A DNA stretch of 15,640 nucleotides from positions 1 to 15,640 of the forward strand of contig CAIRMS010000260.1 of the NCBI GenBank assembly GCA_903879765.1, given 5' to 3'. Positions 1 to 7,999 of the stretch are shown one piece after another. The notes beneath the pieces were generated by a model. That model made no database searches, had not been told where the DNA came from, and worked only from the letters and a program-made list of their open reading frames with translations. Numbering within the stretch: position 1 is the stretch's first letter; each line of letters begins with the position of its first letter. The translations under genes were made by a program, and so were the position numbers. This DNA comes from an uncultured Flavobacteriales bacterium. Lineage in GTDB: Bacteria; Bacteroidota; Bacteroidia; Flavobacteriales_D; Crocinitomicaceae.

Positions 1-32
1 GCAGGGCATGCCCTGCGCCTACCGTTTTTTTT
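1..32 (+). terminator. Palindromic hairpin plus T-run, cut by the window edge
   Basis: Positions 1-16 (gcagggcatgccctgc) are a perfect palindrome, followed by gcctaccg and eight T residues at 25-32. On the plus strand this looks like an intrinsic terminator for a gene entering from the left. The bases gcctacc at 17-23 have no partner inside the window. If the unseen sequence to the left begins its arm with ggtaggc, the stem would be much longer and could also end the leftward topB transcript, whose stop codon is at 53. That second role is inference, because the left arm is outside the window. Confidence 0.6.
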
Positions 33-52
33 GCCATATCATTTAATGGTAT

Positions 53-1840
53 TTACCGCCCAAAAATCACCTCATCGGTCAATTCACGAACCATGACAAA
101 CAATTCTTCTTTGAAGGTTTGCGCATCATAGGTTCCTTTTTCAATCTGACGTAATTTATGTTCCCACTGACCAGTTAATTCTGGACTTTTCAGCAATTCA
201 TTTTTGATGGTATCAATCAGGTTCATCCCTGTGTCGGTCGCAACAAGGTTTTTCTTTTTCTTCTCGATGTATTTGCGTTTGAAAAGTGTTTCGATGATGT
301 TTGCGCGTGTCGATGGACGTCCGATGCCATTCTCCTTCATGATTTCACGCATTTCTTCGTTCTCCACTAATTTTCCTGCGGATTCCATCGCGCGTAAAAG
401 TGTCGCTTCCGTGTAATATTTTGGTGGACTCGTTTTTCCTTTATGAATCAATGGTTTGTGAGGTCCACTTTCGCCTTTTTCAAAAATGGGTAGGATTTTA
501 TCCTCGCTTTCACCTTCTTTTTTCTTGGAACTAGCTTCTTTGTTTTCCGCTTTTAGATCATCGTAAATCACGCGCCAACCTTTGTCCAAGATTTGCTTTC
601 CAGTGGCTTTGAATTCAAGTGCATCGACTTTTCCTAATACAGTTGTATTGGAGATTTTACATTCGGGATAAAAAACGGCGATAAAGCGTCGGCAAATCAA
701 ATCGTATACGCGTTGTTCGTCCGGAGTGATACCTGACGGCGCTACACCTGTTGGAATAATCGCGTGGTGATCGGTAATTTTTTTATCGTCAAAAATCTGT
801 TTGGACTTTGGAATGGGTTTTCCTTGCAGCGCATCTGTGAATCGTTTGTAATCGCGTAATCCGTTGAGAATGTTTGGGATTTTGGGATGTAAATCCTCCG
901 ATAAATAGGTCGTGTCTACACGTGGATAGGTGACTAATTTCTTTTCGTAGAGACTTTGGATTTTCGTCAATGTCTCTTCTGCGCTATAGGCATAGTAACG
1001 ATTTCCGTCTACTTGTAAGGACGTTAAATCATATAAACGTGGATTTCCTTCTTTTCCATCTTTTTGCTCGAAAGAGGTCACGTCAAAAGGTTTATCTACT
1101 AAATACGCCAATCCTTTATCTGCCTTGTCTTTCGTTTTTAATCGATCAATTTGACAGTTAAATTCTGTCTCACGGTAAATGGTTTTAAGTTCCCAATATT
1201 CATCCGTTTTGAAGGCATTAATTTCCTTTTGACGTTGAACGATCATCGCTAATGTGGGTGTCTGTACACGTCCAACGGACAAGGTCATTTTATCGCGCCC
1301 AAATTTACGTGTGTACAACCGTGTACCGTTGATCCCAAGGACCCAATCTCCTACAGCACGAGAATTTCCTGCAGCAAATAGGTTGTCAAATTCTTTGGAG
1401 TCGCGTAATTTATTGAATCCATCTTTGATGGCTTCTTCTGTTAGGGAAGAAATCCACAAACGTTTCACCGGAACCTTACATTTTGCTTTGATGAGCACCC
1501 AACGTTGAATTAATTCTCCTTCTTGTCCAGCATCCCCGCAGTTAATGACTTCCTCCGCTTGTGTCATCAAGGTTTCAATGACTTTGAATTGACGCTTCGC
1601 ACCTTCGTCCTCGCGTAATTTGATGCCAAATTGACCCGGAATAATCGGTAAATCTTCCAATTTCCAATATTTCCAATTCGGATTATAATCCTCCGGATCT
1701 TTCAAGGAACACAAGTGTCCAAAAACCCAAGTTACGCAATAGCCGTTTCCTTCTAGGTAGCCATCTCGACGATTGTTAGCTCCTAAAATCTCCGCTAAAT
1801 CACGGGCAACGCTTGGTTTTTCGGCAATACAAAGTTTCAT
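53..1840 (-). CDS. topB: DNA topoisomerase III (type IA)
   Basis: This 595-residue protein is a type IA topoisomerase of the TopB family, which cuts one DNA strand through a tyrosyl 5'-phosphate bond and helps decatenate replication or recombination intermediates in the cytoplasm. The N-terminus (residues 2-20, KLCIAEKPSVARDLAEILG) is the start of the Toprim domain, with metal-site Glu7. The second Toprim motif is CGDAGQEGE (101-109), where the usual DxD reads Asp103-Ala-Gly105. The catalytic tyrosine is Tyr305 in TYPRVDT. The late motif GIGRPSTRANII (505-516) is intact. A Lys/Glu/Ser-rich segment at about 430-447 looks like a flexible insert. The protein ends soon after the topoisomerase core. 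E. coli TopB has about 650 residues, and no Cys4 zinc ribbon is visible here. The ATG at 1840 gives the conserved family N-terminus. The gene is divergent from the next one and has its own promoter box. Confidence 0.95.
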   Translation of the reverse strand: MKLCIAEKPSVARDLAEILGANNRRDGYLEGNGYCVTWVFGHLCSLKDPEDYNPNWKYWKLEDLPIIPGQFGIKLREDEGAKRQFKVIETLMTQAEEVINCGDAGQEGELIQRWVLIKAKCKVPVKRLWISSLTEEAIKDGFNKLRDSKEFDNLFAAGNSRAVGDWVLGINGTRLYTRKFGRDKMTLSVGRVQTPTLAMIVQRQKEINAFKTDEYWELKTIYRETEFNCQIDRLKTKDKADKGLAYLVDKPFDVTSFEQKDGKEGNPRLYDLTSLQVDGNRYYAYSAEETLTKIQSLYEKKLVTYPRVDTTYLSEDLHPKIPNILNGLRDYKRFTDALQGKPIPKSKQIFDDKKITDHHAIIPTGVAPSGITPDEQRVYDLICRRFIAVFYPECKISNTTVLGKVDALEFKATGKQILDKGWRVIYDDLKAENKEASSKKKEGESEDKILPIFEKGESGPHKPLIHKGKTSPPKYYTEATLLRAMESAGKLVENEEMREIMKENGIGRPSTRANIIETLFKRKYIEKKKKNLVATDTGMNLIDTIKNELLKSPELTGQWEHKLRQIEKGTYDAQTFKEELFVMVRELTDEVIFGR

Positions 1841-1862
1841 TGAAAGGTGAACAATTGAATAT

Positions 1863-1870
1863 CAAAAATA
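1863..1870 (-). promoter_or_regulatory. Bacteroidota -7 box for topB
   Basis: On the minus strand the sequence reads TATTTTTG, a full match to the Bacteroidota -7 consensus TAnnTTTG. It lies 22 bases before the topB ATG, predicting a short leader of about 15-20 nt. No convincing TTTG/TTG -33 element was found at the expected distance, so the call rests on the -7 box and position alone. Confidence 0.5.
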
Positions 1871-1983
1871 GGAAAGAATGTGCCTTTATTTACATGTGGA
1901 CACCGAGAGTTATGAACGATTTTTCACAAGAAAAATTATTTTTTATCGAGTAATTGTAACCAATGGAAAAAGTTGCATTTTTG

Positions 1984-1991
1984 TACTTGAT
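1984..1991 (+). promoter_or_regulatory. Weak -7 box candidate for the exported gene pair
   Basis: TACTTGAT in the context ttttgtacttgataatc resembles the Bacteroidota -7 box TAnnTTTG but lacks one T. It ends 12 bases before the ATG at 2004. No -33 element stands out. It supports starting translation at 2004, because an initiation codon at 1878 would lie upstream of the promoter. The remainder of the 163-bp divergent gap (1841-2003) is AT-rich, and I see no other clear signal in it. Confidence 0.3.
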
Positions 1992-2003
1992 AATCAGCTT
2001 TTC

Positions 2004-3098
2004 ATGAAAAAAATCCTACTCGTTCTTTGTTTACTTTGCATCGTGATCATTGGATTTTTTCTCAATCCCTTTCAACATAAAAACCAAGTGCCGATAAAAG
2101 CTTTTTATTATTGGAAAAACTACGGTGACTTTTGGTACGAATCAGATATCCTCGATACCTTGCAGGTTCGTAAACTGTATGTGAAGTATTTTGAGGTCGA
2201 TTACGATCTTGATTTGGGACCTGTCCCCAAAGCAAAAACGGAACTGACCATGAGTCGAACAGAGTGGGATTATGAAAAAGATAAAGATGTACTTTCTCCC
2301 AATGCCAAGTTGAACATTGTACCAACCGTTTTTATCTTAAATTCCGTTTTAAAAGAGCCTGAACTTAACACGAGGGAAATGGCGAAAAACATCTTGTTCC
2401 TTATTTTAAAGAAATACGAAGAAAATATGGAGGGATTTTCTTGTCCGAAGGAAATTCAAATCGACTGTGACTGGACAGAATCCACCAAGAACGTCTACAT
2501 GCGCTTCCTTCGCGAACTGAAACAAGAAATGAGAAAAAACAAGTCCTTGGAGAACACGCAGCTTTCCGCTACGCTGAGACTGTATGCATATAAGTTCCCA
2601 GATCGAATGGGTGTCTTGCCTGTGGATCGCGCCATGTTGATGTGTTACAATTTGCTTACTCCAAGGGAATCCGGAAATCGCAATTCCATTTTGGATATCC
2701 AAGAGTTGAAAAAATACCTGGAGGGAGCGGATGATTATCCCGTTGCGCTAGATGTTGCCTTGCCGACATATTCCAATGTTCAGGTATTTCAGAACCAACA
2801 ATTTAAAAGTTTATTTTACGAAGAGGATAGCACCTTTTTATCCTACTTAAAACCCTTGAAACCACCTTTCTATTTAATCAGCAAGGACACGCTAGTAGAT
2901 GAGGTTTATCTGCGAAAAGGCGATCACTTAAAAGTAGAACGAGTTTCCGCAAAACAAATCCGTGAAGCAATCGATGTGATCAATCGAGAAGTTCAATTTA
3001 AAGATCGTCCCACGATGGCATTGTTTCACCTAGATTCAGATGAATTAAGAAAATACACACATGAAGAATTGGTTGGTTTTTATAAGCGTCTTCATTAG
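2004..3098 (+). CDS. Exported or membrane-anchored TIM-barrel-like protein (DUF3142/GH18-like), function unknown
   Basis: A 364-residue protein when started at the ATG at 2004. The reading frame stays open back to 1878, but the extra 42 residues look non-coding and would bury the hydrophobic N-terminus. Residues 1-22 (Lys-Lys then a run of Leu/Ile/Val/Phe) form a signal peptide or signal anchor. Features suggesting a glycosidase-type TIM barrel are a strand ending in AFYYWKN (33-39), IQIDCDW (151-157) at the place of the GH18 DxxDxDxE motif, the strand LSATLRL (187-193), MLMCYN (211-216), and LDVALP (249-254). This pattern recalls DUF3142-type proteins of the TIM-barrel hydrolase clan. The position where GH18 has its catalytic Glu is Thr158, so chitinase-like catalysis is doubtful. 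The stop lies 38 bp inside the next gene, implying coupled expression. Family placement is from memory of motifs and only moderately secure. Confidence 0.7.
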   Translation: MKKILLVLCLLCIVIIGFFLNPFQHKNQVPIKAFYYWKNYGDFWYESDILDTLQVRKLYVKYFEVDYDLDLGPVPKAKTELTMSRTEWDYEKDKDVLSPNAKLNIVPTVFILNSVLKEPELNTREMAKNILFLILKKYEENMEGFSCPKEIQIDCDWTESTKNVYMRFLRELKQEMRKNKSLENTQLSATLRLYAYKFPDRMGVLPVDRAMLMCYNLLTPRESGNRNSILDIQELKKYLEGADDYPVALDVALPTYSNVQVFQNQQFKSLFYEEDSTFLSYLKPLKPPFYLISKDTLVDEVYLRKGDHLKVERVSAKQIREAIDVINREVQFKDRPTMALFHLDSDELRKYTHEELVGFYKRLH

Positions 3099-5442
3099 TT
3101 GGAAGGCAAATTCTTGTGGCCCTTGGTATCCAGATGGAGAATCAGTGCGTTATTCCATTTTTGCTGGAATGCCATCGTTGTATCCTAGTTTTCGCTTGTT
3201 TGAGTACGAAAATAGTTCGAGTTATTATGATGCTCGGGATCTCAACTGTCAGGCATTAGAAGATGAAAATTTACGCTTGTGGCAAGACTATTTCAAGGGA
3301 AAAATAGATATATCTAGTTTGAACGAAGCAGTATATCACTTAAGTTACAGTCAAATTAAAGAAGGTAAACATCCGAACAAACTAGTTCAATTGTTGCGTC
3401 AAACTGCGTATCAAGATGTGAAGAGCTATTTGCTTTTCGCTAAAAACATGTCCAAATATTCAACGGGAACTTCGCTTGATCCATGGGAAAAGGAAGAAGT
3501 GAAACTAAAACGTAGCATCAATGCGTCCATTTCTTTAGCGTGTTCAAAAGCGAGAAAAGCCAAACGTTTGGAATTGAAAAAAAGATACGCGCATTTAGCC
3601 ATCCGCCTTGCCTACTATTCCAATCAACTTCCGAAAGTGAAAGCCATTTACAAGTCCTTTTTTATGGGGCAAAAAACGAAGACGGCCATCGACTATTGGG
3701 CCATGCATTTTCGCTACAATTTGGATAAAGTCAACGATGAAACCATTATTCATCGTGCAGAGGTATTTCGTCATTCGAACGATAAAAAATTGGCGACCTA
3801 TTTGAATTTTAAAGTCATTCCTGCCAAGGATGTACAACATGCGCTTTCAAGTTCCAAGAATGCAAAGGAAAAAGGGAATATTCTCGCGTTAGGAATGGTG
3901 CAAAAACTGAGTCCAGCCTTGGATAACTTAAAATCCCTTCACCAATTAGACTCACAAAACCCGGCTTTTGAATTTTTAGTACAGCGTGAAATCAAGAAAA
4001 TAGAAGATTGGATTTTGACACCATACTATACAGAATTTTCACCAGCGATTGTGGCTAATAGTTGGGAGAATGATTACGGTGAGTGGAACAATTCTGGAAA
4101 CTATGAACAAGCACTCATGCGAGGTAGAAGAAACTTTGATCAGTCCTATGCGCGTCGTTTTGCTCTTTTCATTGATGAAATAAAGTCAGGCAATTCTACT
4201 AACTTGAAACTTTATGCGTTTTATGCACATTGGTTGGCCGGTGAAAAAATCAATCTAAGTGAATTAAGGTCTATTTCTGTTTCCGATGCAACGATGAAGC
4301 AGTTCAAGGAGCGCATATATGCACTGGCGATGGTGCGTGATTTTGGAAATTCAAAACTGGATGATCCATTGCTTCAATCCATTTTGAAAAATGAAGTGGA
4401 AAATCACAATGATCGTTTTGTGTTCTCTGTTGCCCGTGAATTAGAGTATAGAGGAAATAAAATAGATGCAGCGTATTTATTTGCTTCTTTAAATAAATCT
4501 AGGCATTATTACTATGATGATATCACCGTCGAAAAGCAAGCATTTTGGAAAATAAAAAGTGGTAAAATCGCGACGACTTACGGTTATTACGATGGATATT
4601 TCTTTTACTTGGATGATGCGTACACCTTATCTGAAATTCGTCAAGTCTACGAGGATTTACTCCGTCCAACAAAAGAAAAATCGTCATTTGACTCATGGAA
4701 GAAAAGTTTCTTGCTCCAACAAAAAGACCGTGTGGCTGACTTAATTGGGACAAAGTTCATTCGTTTAAATCAATTCGATAAAGCCTTGGAATATTTCGAA
4801 CGAGTCAATGATACACTCTGGAAAAGTGATGCATATCCCTACAAGTCCAATTTAAACGCCAATCCATTTTACACGACCTTCTATCAGGAACACGATCCAT
4901 CAAAAGCAGATTCCATACATTTCACTAAAACGACAATGGTCAGAGAGTTTTTAAGATTGCAAGCTTCTTACGATCATTCTACAGGTGACTTGAAAGCCAA
5001 GTATGCCTTTTACATGGGTAATTTTTGTTTTAATTTGACGCAATACGGCAATTCTTGGTTGATGCGACGTTATGCATGGTCAAATTATTTCATCGCGACG
5101 AATTTTCCAGATCAACGCGAATATTACCAATGTGATTTGGCCAAGTCGTATTACCTGAAAGGCTATCGAAGTACAAGAAACAAGGAGATAAAAGCATTGT
5201 GTTTACGAATGGCTGGACGCTGTGAAAAGTATCGAATCAATGCAAAAAATCAATTTAATCCAGCATATGAATATGGACATAATGATAATGTTTACAAAGA
5301 AAATTACGATGATTGGATTTTCGCTCAGAACACGTATTATCAGAAACTAAAAAAGGAGTTTCCCGAACAATACGATGACCTCATCAGTAACTGCTATAGC
5401 TTTAAACGCTATTATGCGGATTTGAAAAAAATACGTAAATAA
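3061..5442 (+). CDS. Large exported helical-repeat (TPR-like) protein, function unknown
   Basis: This 793-residue protein starts with a short signal sequence (MKNWLVFISVFISWKANS) followed by Cys19 in CGPWYPDGE. Cys19 could be a lipoprotein cysteine, but ANSC is a poor lipobox, so soluble periplasmic export is equally possible. The rest is rich in Tyr, Lys and Asn and predicted mostly helical. Repeat-like segments occur at about 171-203 (RYAHLAIRLAYYSN with a following helix pair), 561-583 (KFIRLNQFDKALEYFERVND, clearly TPR-like) and 693-724 (LAKSYYLKGY onward). Similar long proteins beginning with a CGPxxP-like motif occur in Bacteroidota; I know of no assigned function. TPR-like solenoids usually bind proteins, so a scaffold role is plausible but inferred. 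The ATG lies inside the end of the preceding gene in the +1 frame. A strong terminator follows directly after the stop. Codon use and composition resemble the neighbours. Confidence 0.85.
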   Translation: MKNWLVFISVFISWKANSCGPWYPDGESVRYSIFAGMPSLYPSFRLFEYENSSSYYDARDLNCQALEDENLRLWQDYFKGKIDISSLNEAVYHLSYSQIKEGKHPNKLVQLLRQTAYQDVKSYLLFAKNMSKYSTGTSLDPWEKEEVKLKRSINASISLACSKARKAKRLELKKRYAHLAIRLAYYSNQLPKVKAIYKSFFMGQKTKTAIDYWAMHFRYNLDKVNDETIIHRAEVFRHSNDKKLATYLNFKVIPAKDVQHALSSSKNAKEKGNILALGMVQKLSPALDNLKSLHQLDSQNPAFEFLVQREIKKIEDWILTPYYTEFSPAIVANSWENDYGEWNNSGNYEQALMRGRRNFDQSYARRFALFIDEIKSGNSTNLKLYAFYAHWLAGEKINLSELRSISVSDATMKQFKERIYALAMVRDFGNSKLDDPLLQSILKNEVENHNDRFVFSVARELEYRGNKIDAAYLFASLNKSRHYYYDDITVEKQAFWKIKSGKIATTYGYYDGYFFYLDDAYTLSEIRQVYEDLLRPTKEKSSFDSWKKSFLLQQKDRVADLIGTKFIRLNQFDKALEYFERVNDTLWKSDAYPYKSNLNANPFYTTFYQEHDPSKADSIHFTKTTMVREFLRLQASYDHSTGDLKAKYAFYMGNFCFNLTQYGNSWLMRRYAWSNYFIATNFPDQREYYQCDLAKSYYLKGYRSTRNKEIKALCLRMAGRCEKYRINAKNQFNPAYEYGHNDNVYKENYDDWIFAQNTYYQKLKKEFPEQYDDLISNCYSFKRYYADLKKIRK

Positions 5443-5443
5443 A

Positions 5444-5467
5444 AAAAGCGGTGAATTCACCGCTTTT
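5444..5467. terminator. Bidirectional intrinsic terminator (perfect 24-bp palindrome)
   Basis: The 16-bp core gcggtgaattcaccgc (5448-5463) is flanked by AAAA on the left and TTTT on the right, so the whole 24 bp is its own reverse complement. On the plus strand the stem is followed by a T-rich tract ending the exported-gene pair. Further A residues at 5441-5443 give the same arrangement for the leftward transcript ending with dsbD. The convergent genes stop at 5442 and 5471, so both depend on this one hairpin. Confidence 0.9.
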
Positions 5468-5470
5468 CCT

Positions 5471-7510
5471 TTATTTTTTGAAGGCGCTCATGCCTTTCAT
5501 CAAGAACGCTTTGTAAGTTTTAATGTCAGGCGTATATCCTATCGCTTCGGTCAGGTCATTTCCTTCACTGTCAACGACCACGTAAAGCGGTTGTTGGAAA
5601 CTACCATATTTCTCCATTTCTAAGTCCGCCCATTTGTTTCCAACGGTTTTGATGTTTCCGCTAAGCTTTGAAACACGTACCTCGTTCGCTGGTAATGGTG
5701 TGCGGTCGTCTACGTACAAGGAAACGATTACAAATTGTTTTTGCAACAGTGGACGAATTTCGTCGTTGGTCCAAACGGTTGATTCTGTTTTACGACAGTT
5801 TTGACACGCATAACCAGTGAAATCTAACAGGATTGGCAAGTTCTTTTTCTTCGCGTATTCTTTTCCAATGTTTAGATCATGGAATACTAAGATTGAACCA
5901 TCTCCAACTGGATGCATGTCAGCAGCATATTGCATGGAAAGTGAATCGCTTCCGAGACCTGTTTCAAGTCCACCATTCACCCAACGGAAATTATCTTCTG
6001 AATGTGTTCTTGGAGGTGCAATTCCGTCAATTAACGTTAATGGTGCACCAAACATTCCTGTGAATAAATACACAGAAAACGTTAATGCAATCAATGCAAA
6101 CATGAAACGTGGAACACCCAATTTCTCTACAGGTGAATCGTGAGAGAAACGAATTTTTCCTAGTAAGTACAATCCCATGGTGAGGAATAAAACGAACCAA
6201 ATTGCTACGAACCACTCACGCGTCAATAGATCCCAATGGTAAGCTAAGTCTACGGATGACAAGAATTTCAATGCCAACGCTAATTCAGCTAATCCAAGTA
6301 CGACTTTCACGGAATTTAACCATCCACCAGATTGCGGTAAGGAATTCAACCATCCTGGGAAAATCGCAAAAATGGTAAACGGAATTGCTAATGCTAAAGA
6401 GAATCCAGTCATTCCAATTGCTGGCGTCAAGTATGATCCAGATGTTGATGCTTCAACTAACAACGTTCCGATAATCGGTCCCGTACATGAGAATGAAACC
6501 AATCCTAAGGTGAATGCCATGAAGAAAATTCCAATGTAGCCACCGCGATCCGCTTGTTTGTCCATTTTATTCACCCATGAATTTGGCAATTGAATTTCAA
6601 ATGCTCCAAGGAAAGAAAAGGCGAAAATGACAAATATCGTAAAGAATATCAGGTTCATCCATTTGTCTGTCGAAAGTTCGTTCAAGCCCAACGGACCCAT
6701 TGCAGCAGTGAAGACTAATCCAAACGTAACATAGATCAATACGATGGAAGTTCCGTAAACCAATGCTTTGAAGATTCCTTCTCGACGCGACTTAGATTGT
6801 CTCGTAAAGAAAGTAACGGTCATTGGAATCATTGGGAACATGCAAGGTGTCACCAATGCAACCAATCCAGCAAGGAAACCTGCGATGAAAATCACCAAAT
6901 TGGAGTCCTTTTCTTTTTTCTTCTTATTATCTTGTTTACTTGGCTCCATGTGTGTTTGAGCCTCATTCGTTGTATCTGTTGCAGTTGCTACCACTTCACT
7001 CGTATCTGCAGCTGTTACAGTCGCATTTTCATCAGGCGTAAAACCGCTAAGTTTAACTTTTCCTTCGGTGTCAAATGGACCAACACATCCATCAGCATTG
7101 CACAATTGGAAGAAATTAATACCGAAATCAAGTGTAAACTCATCCTTCGTCAACACTTCAATTTGTTGTTTGAAGGTTGCTTTCTTCTCGAAATAATAAG
7201 AAGTCCCTAAGTCATCTACATGCTTAATGGGTTTGCCTAAATCAAACGGTTTACCGACAAGCTTGTATTTCGGTGATTTTTTCAAATTGAATTCAGGCAC
7301 TAATCCTGTTCCATCGGCATCCGCTGGATTGTGTTTTAAGGAGAATATGTGAAATCCTTCGATGATGGTTCCTTTGAACACAATGTTCGCATGCGATTCA
7401 TCAATTTTTTCAACGGAATACGTCCATTTGATGTAATCGTTCATCATTCCTTGTCCATGGACAAAAGACAAACTAAAAAGGAAGCTGAAAAAGAAAAATA
7501 GGTTTTTCAT
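5471..7510 (-). CDS. dsbD: Thiol:disulfide interchange protein DsbD
   Basis: A 679-residue inner-membrane reductase of the DsbD family. It passes electrons from cytoplasmic thioredoxin to periplasmic thiol proteins. Residues 1-20 are a signal peptide. A periplasmic N-terminal beta domain (about 24-155) carries Cys137 and Cys142 in CNADGC. A low-complexity linker (about 157-203) ends in a Lys-rich stretch. The membrane domain has about eight helices (roughly 205-487), with the paired cysteines Cys223 in VTPCMFPMIP and Cys342 in SFSCTGPIIG. A thioredoxin-like C-terminal domain (about 540-679) carries the active site C569-Q-N-C572 and the cis-Pro region FQQPLYVV (638-645). All three redox pairs are present. 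E. coli DsbD has 565 residues; the extra length is mostly linkers. The gene starts one base after the stop of the upstream DsbD N-domain gene, so the two are surely co-transcribed. The N-domain cysteine loop lacks the LPP that follows it in the neighbour's version. Confidence 0.95.
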   Translation of the reverse strand: MKNLFFFFSFLFSLSFVHGQGMMNDYIKWTYSVEKIDESHANIVFKGTIIEGFHIFSLKHNPADADGTGLVPEFNLKKSPKYKLVGKPFDLGKPIKHVDDLGTSYYFEKKATFKQQIEVLTKDEFTLDFGINFFQLCNADGCVGPFDTEGKVKLSGFTPDENATVTAADTSEVVATATDTTNEAQTHMEPSKQDNKKKKEKDSNLVIFIAGFLAGLVALVTPCMFPMIPMTVTFFTRQSKSRREGIFKALVYGTSIVLIYVTFGLVFTAAMGPLGLNELSTDKWMNLIFFTIFVIFAFSFLGAFEIQLPNSWVNKMDKQADRGGYIGIFFMAFTLGLVSFSCTGPIIGTLLVEASTSGSYLTPAIGMTGFSLALAIPFTIFAIFPGWLNSLPQSGGWLNSVKVVLGLAELALALKFLSSVDLAYHWDLLTREWFVAIWFVLFLTMGLYLLGKIRFSHDSPVEKLGVPRFMFALIALTFSVYLFTGMFGAPLTLIDGIAPPRTHSEDNFRWVNGGLETGLGSDSLSMQYAADMHPVGDGSILVFHDLNIGKEYAKKKNLPILLDFTGYACQNCRKTESTVWTNDEIRPLLQKQFVIVSLYVDDRTPLPANEVRVSKLSGNIKTVGNKWADLEMEKYGSFQQPLYVVVDSEGNDLTEAIGYTPDIKTYKAFLMKGMSAFKK

Positions 7511-7511
7511 G

Positions 7512-7949
7512 TTAATTGATTTCTAAGGTAAATGGTACGGAAATAGGAGGGAGGCATTTGGTGTCGTCGCAAATCATATATTGCATTTCACCTTTTAAAG
7601 TCCCTGATTTTTTTACATTGATGTGTTGTTCGGCTTCATAGTACTCCTCAAATAAATAAACGGTTGATTCAAAGTTTTTATCGAAAATTTCGTGTGGAAC
7701 AGTTGTTTCAACTGCCGATCCAATGATTTTGTAGTTTTTGGATGCTTCAATTACCATTTTTGTTGGGATTGGACCTGCATTTTCGTCCGTTTTTTGCGAA
7801 TATAAATGCCAACCTGCATCAATTTCGCCCGTTGCAATGACGGCACTCGATTTTGCACTGTATTGGAAGGTCCATTTGACATGATTTTGTGCATACATCA
7901 TGGATGTAAAAGACAACAAGAGCACTAAAAGGAGACTTTTCATTTTCAT
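7512..7949 (-). CDS. Stand-alone DsbD N-terminal (alpha) domain protein, periplasmic
   Basis: A 145-residue secreted protein with signal peptide 1-20 (cleavage probably after MYA, before Gln21). The mature part matches the periplasmic N-terminal domain of DsbD (Pfam names it disulphide bond corrector protein DsbC, PF11412): VKWTFQYSAK, GEIDAGWHLYSQ, FEEYYEAEQHI, and the redox loop CDDTKCLPP with Cys127 and Cys132. It has no membrane or thioredoxin domain. It lies directly upstream of dsbD with one base between them, and probably accepts electrons from DsbD's membrane or thioredoxin domain or presents them to a dedicated substrate. That role is inferred from the domain and position. A second in-frame ATG at 7943 would shorten the product by two residues with no functional change. 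Confidence 0.85.
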   Translation of the reverse strand: MKMKSLLLVLLLSFTSMMYAQNHVKWTFQYSAKSSAVIATGEIDAGWHLYSQKTDENAGPIPTKMVIEASKNYKIIGSAVETTVPHEIFDKNFESTVYLFEEYYEAEQHINVKKSGTLKGEMQYMICDDTKCLPPISVPFTLEIN

Positions 7950-7968
7950 TGGATGATTTCTGAGTTTT

Positions 7969-7976
7969 CGAAATTA
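7969..7976 (-). promoter_or_regulatory. Imperfect -7 box upstream of the DsbD N-domain/dsbD operon
   Basis: On the minus strand TAATTTCG matches TAnnTTTG with one mismatch and lies 19 bases before the ATG at 7949. No -33 element is evident. The two genes could also be read from the tsaD transcript, since the gap to tsaD is only 68 bp and contains no T-tailed terminator. Confidence 0.3.
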
Positions 7977-7999
7977 CGAAACTTTCGGGACATACGCGA

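Noticed and set aside
1254..1508. 84-codon open frame antisense to topB
   Set aside because: Overlaps the conserved topoisomerase core on the other strand and has no promoter or recognisable domain.
1878..2003. 42-codon N-terminal extension of the TIM-barrel-like gene
   Set aside because: It precedes the likely promoter box and would place the signal sequence inside the protein; the ATG at 2004 starts directly with Met-Lys-Lys and a hydrophobic run.
1841..2003. Small RNA or riboswitch in the divergent gap
   Set aside because: Only weak imperfect inverted repeats and promoter-like boxes are present; no stable hairpin with T-run or known riboswitch core is visible.
3115..3120. Lipoprotein lipobox at Cys19 of the helical-repeat protein
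   Set aside because: KANSC does not fit the usual L-[AS]-[GA]-C pattern, so I describe the protein as exported and do not call it a lipoprotein.
5817..6143. 108-codon open frame antisense to the dsbD linker and C-terminal region
   Set aside because: Shadow of the conserved dsbD frame, with no start signal or recognisable domain.
6797..7210. 137-codon open frame antisense to dsbD
   Set aside because: It lies wholly inside a clearly coding gene, is rich in Cys, His and Phe in a way typical of a reverse-frame shadow, and matches no family I recognise.
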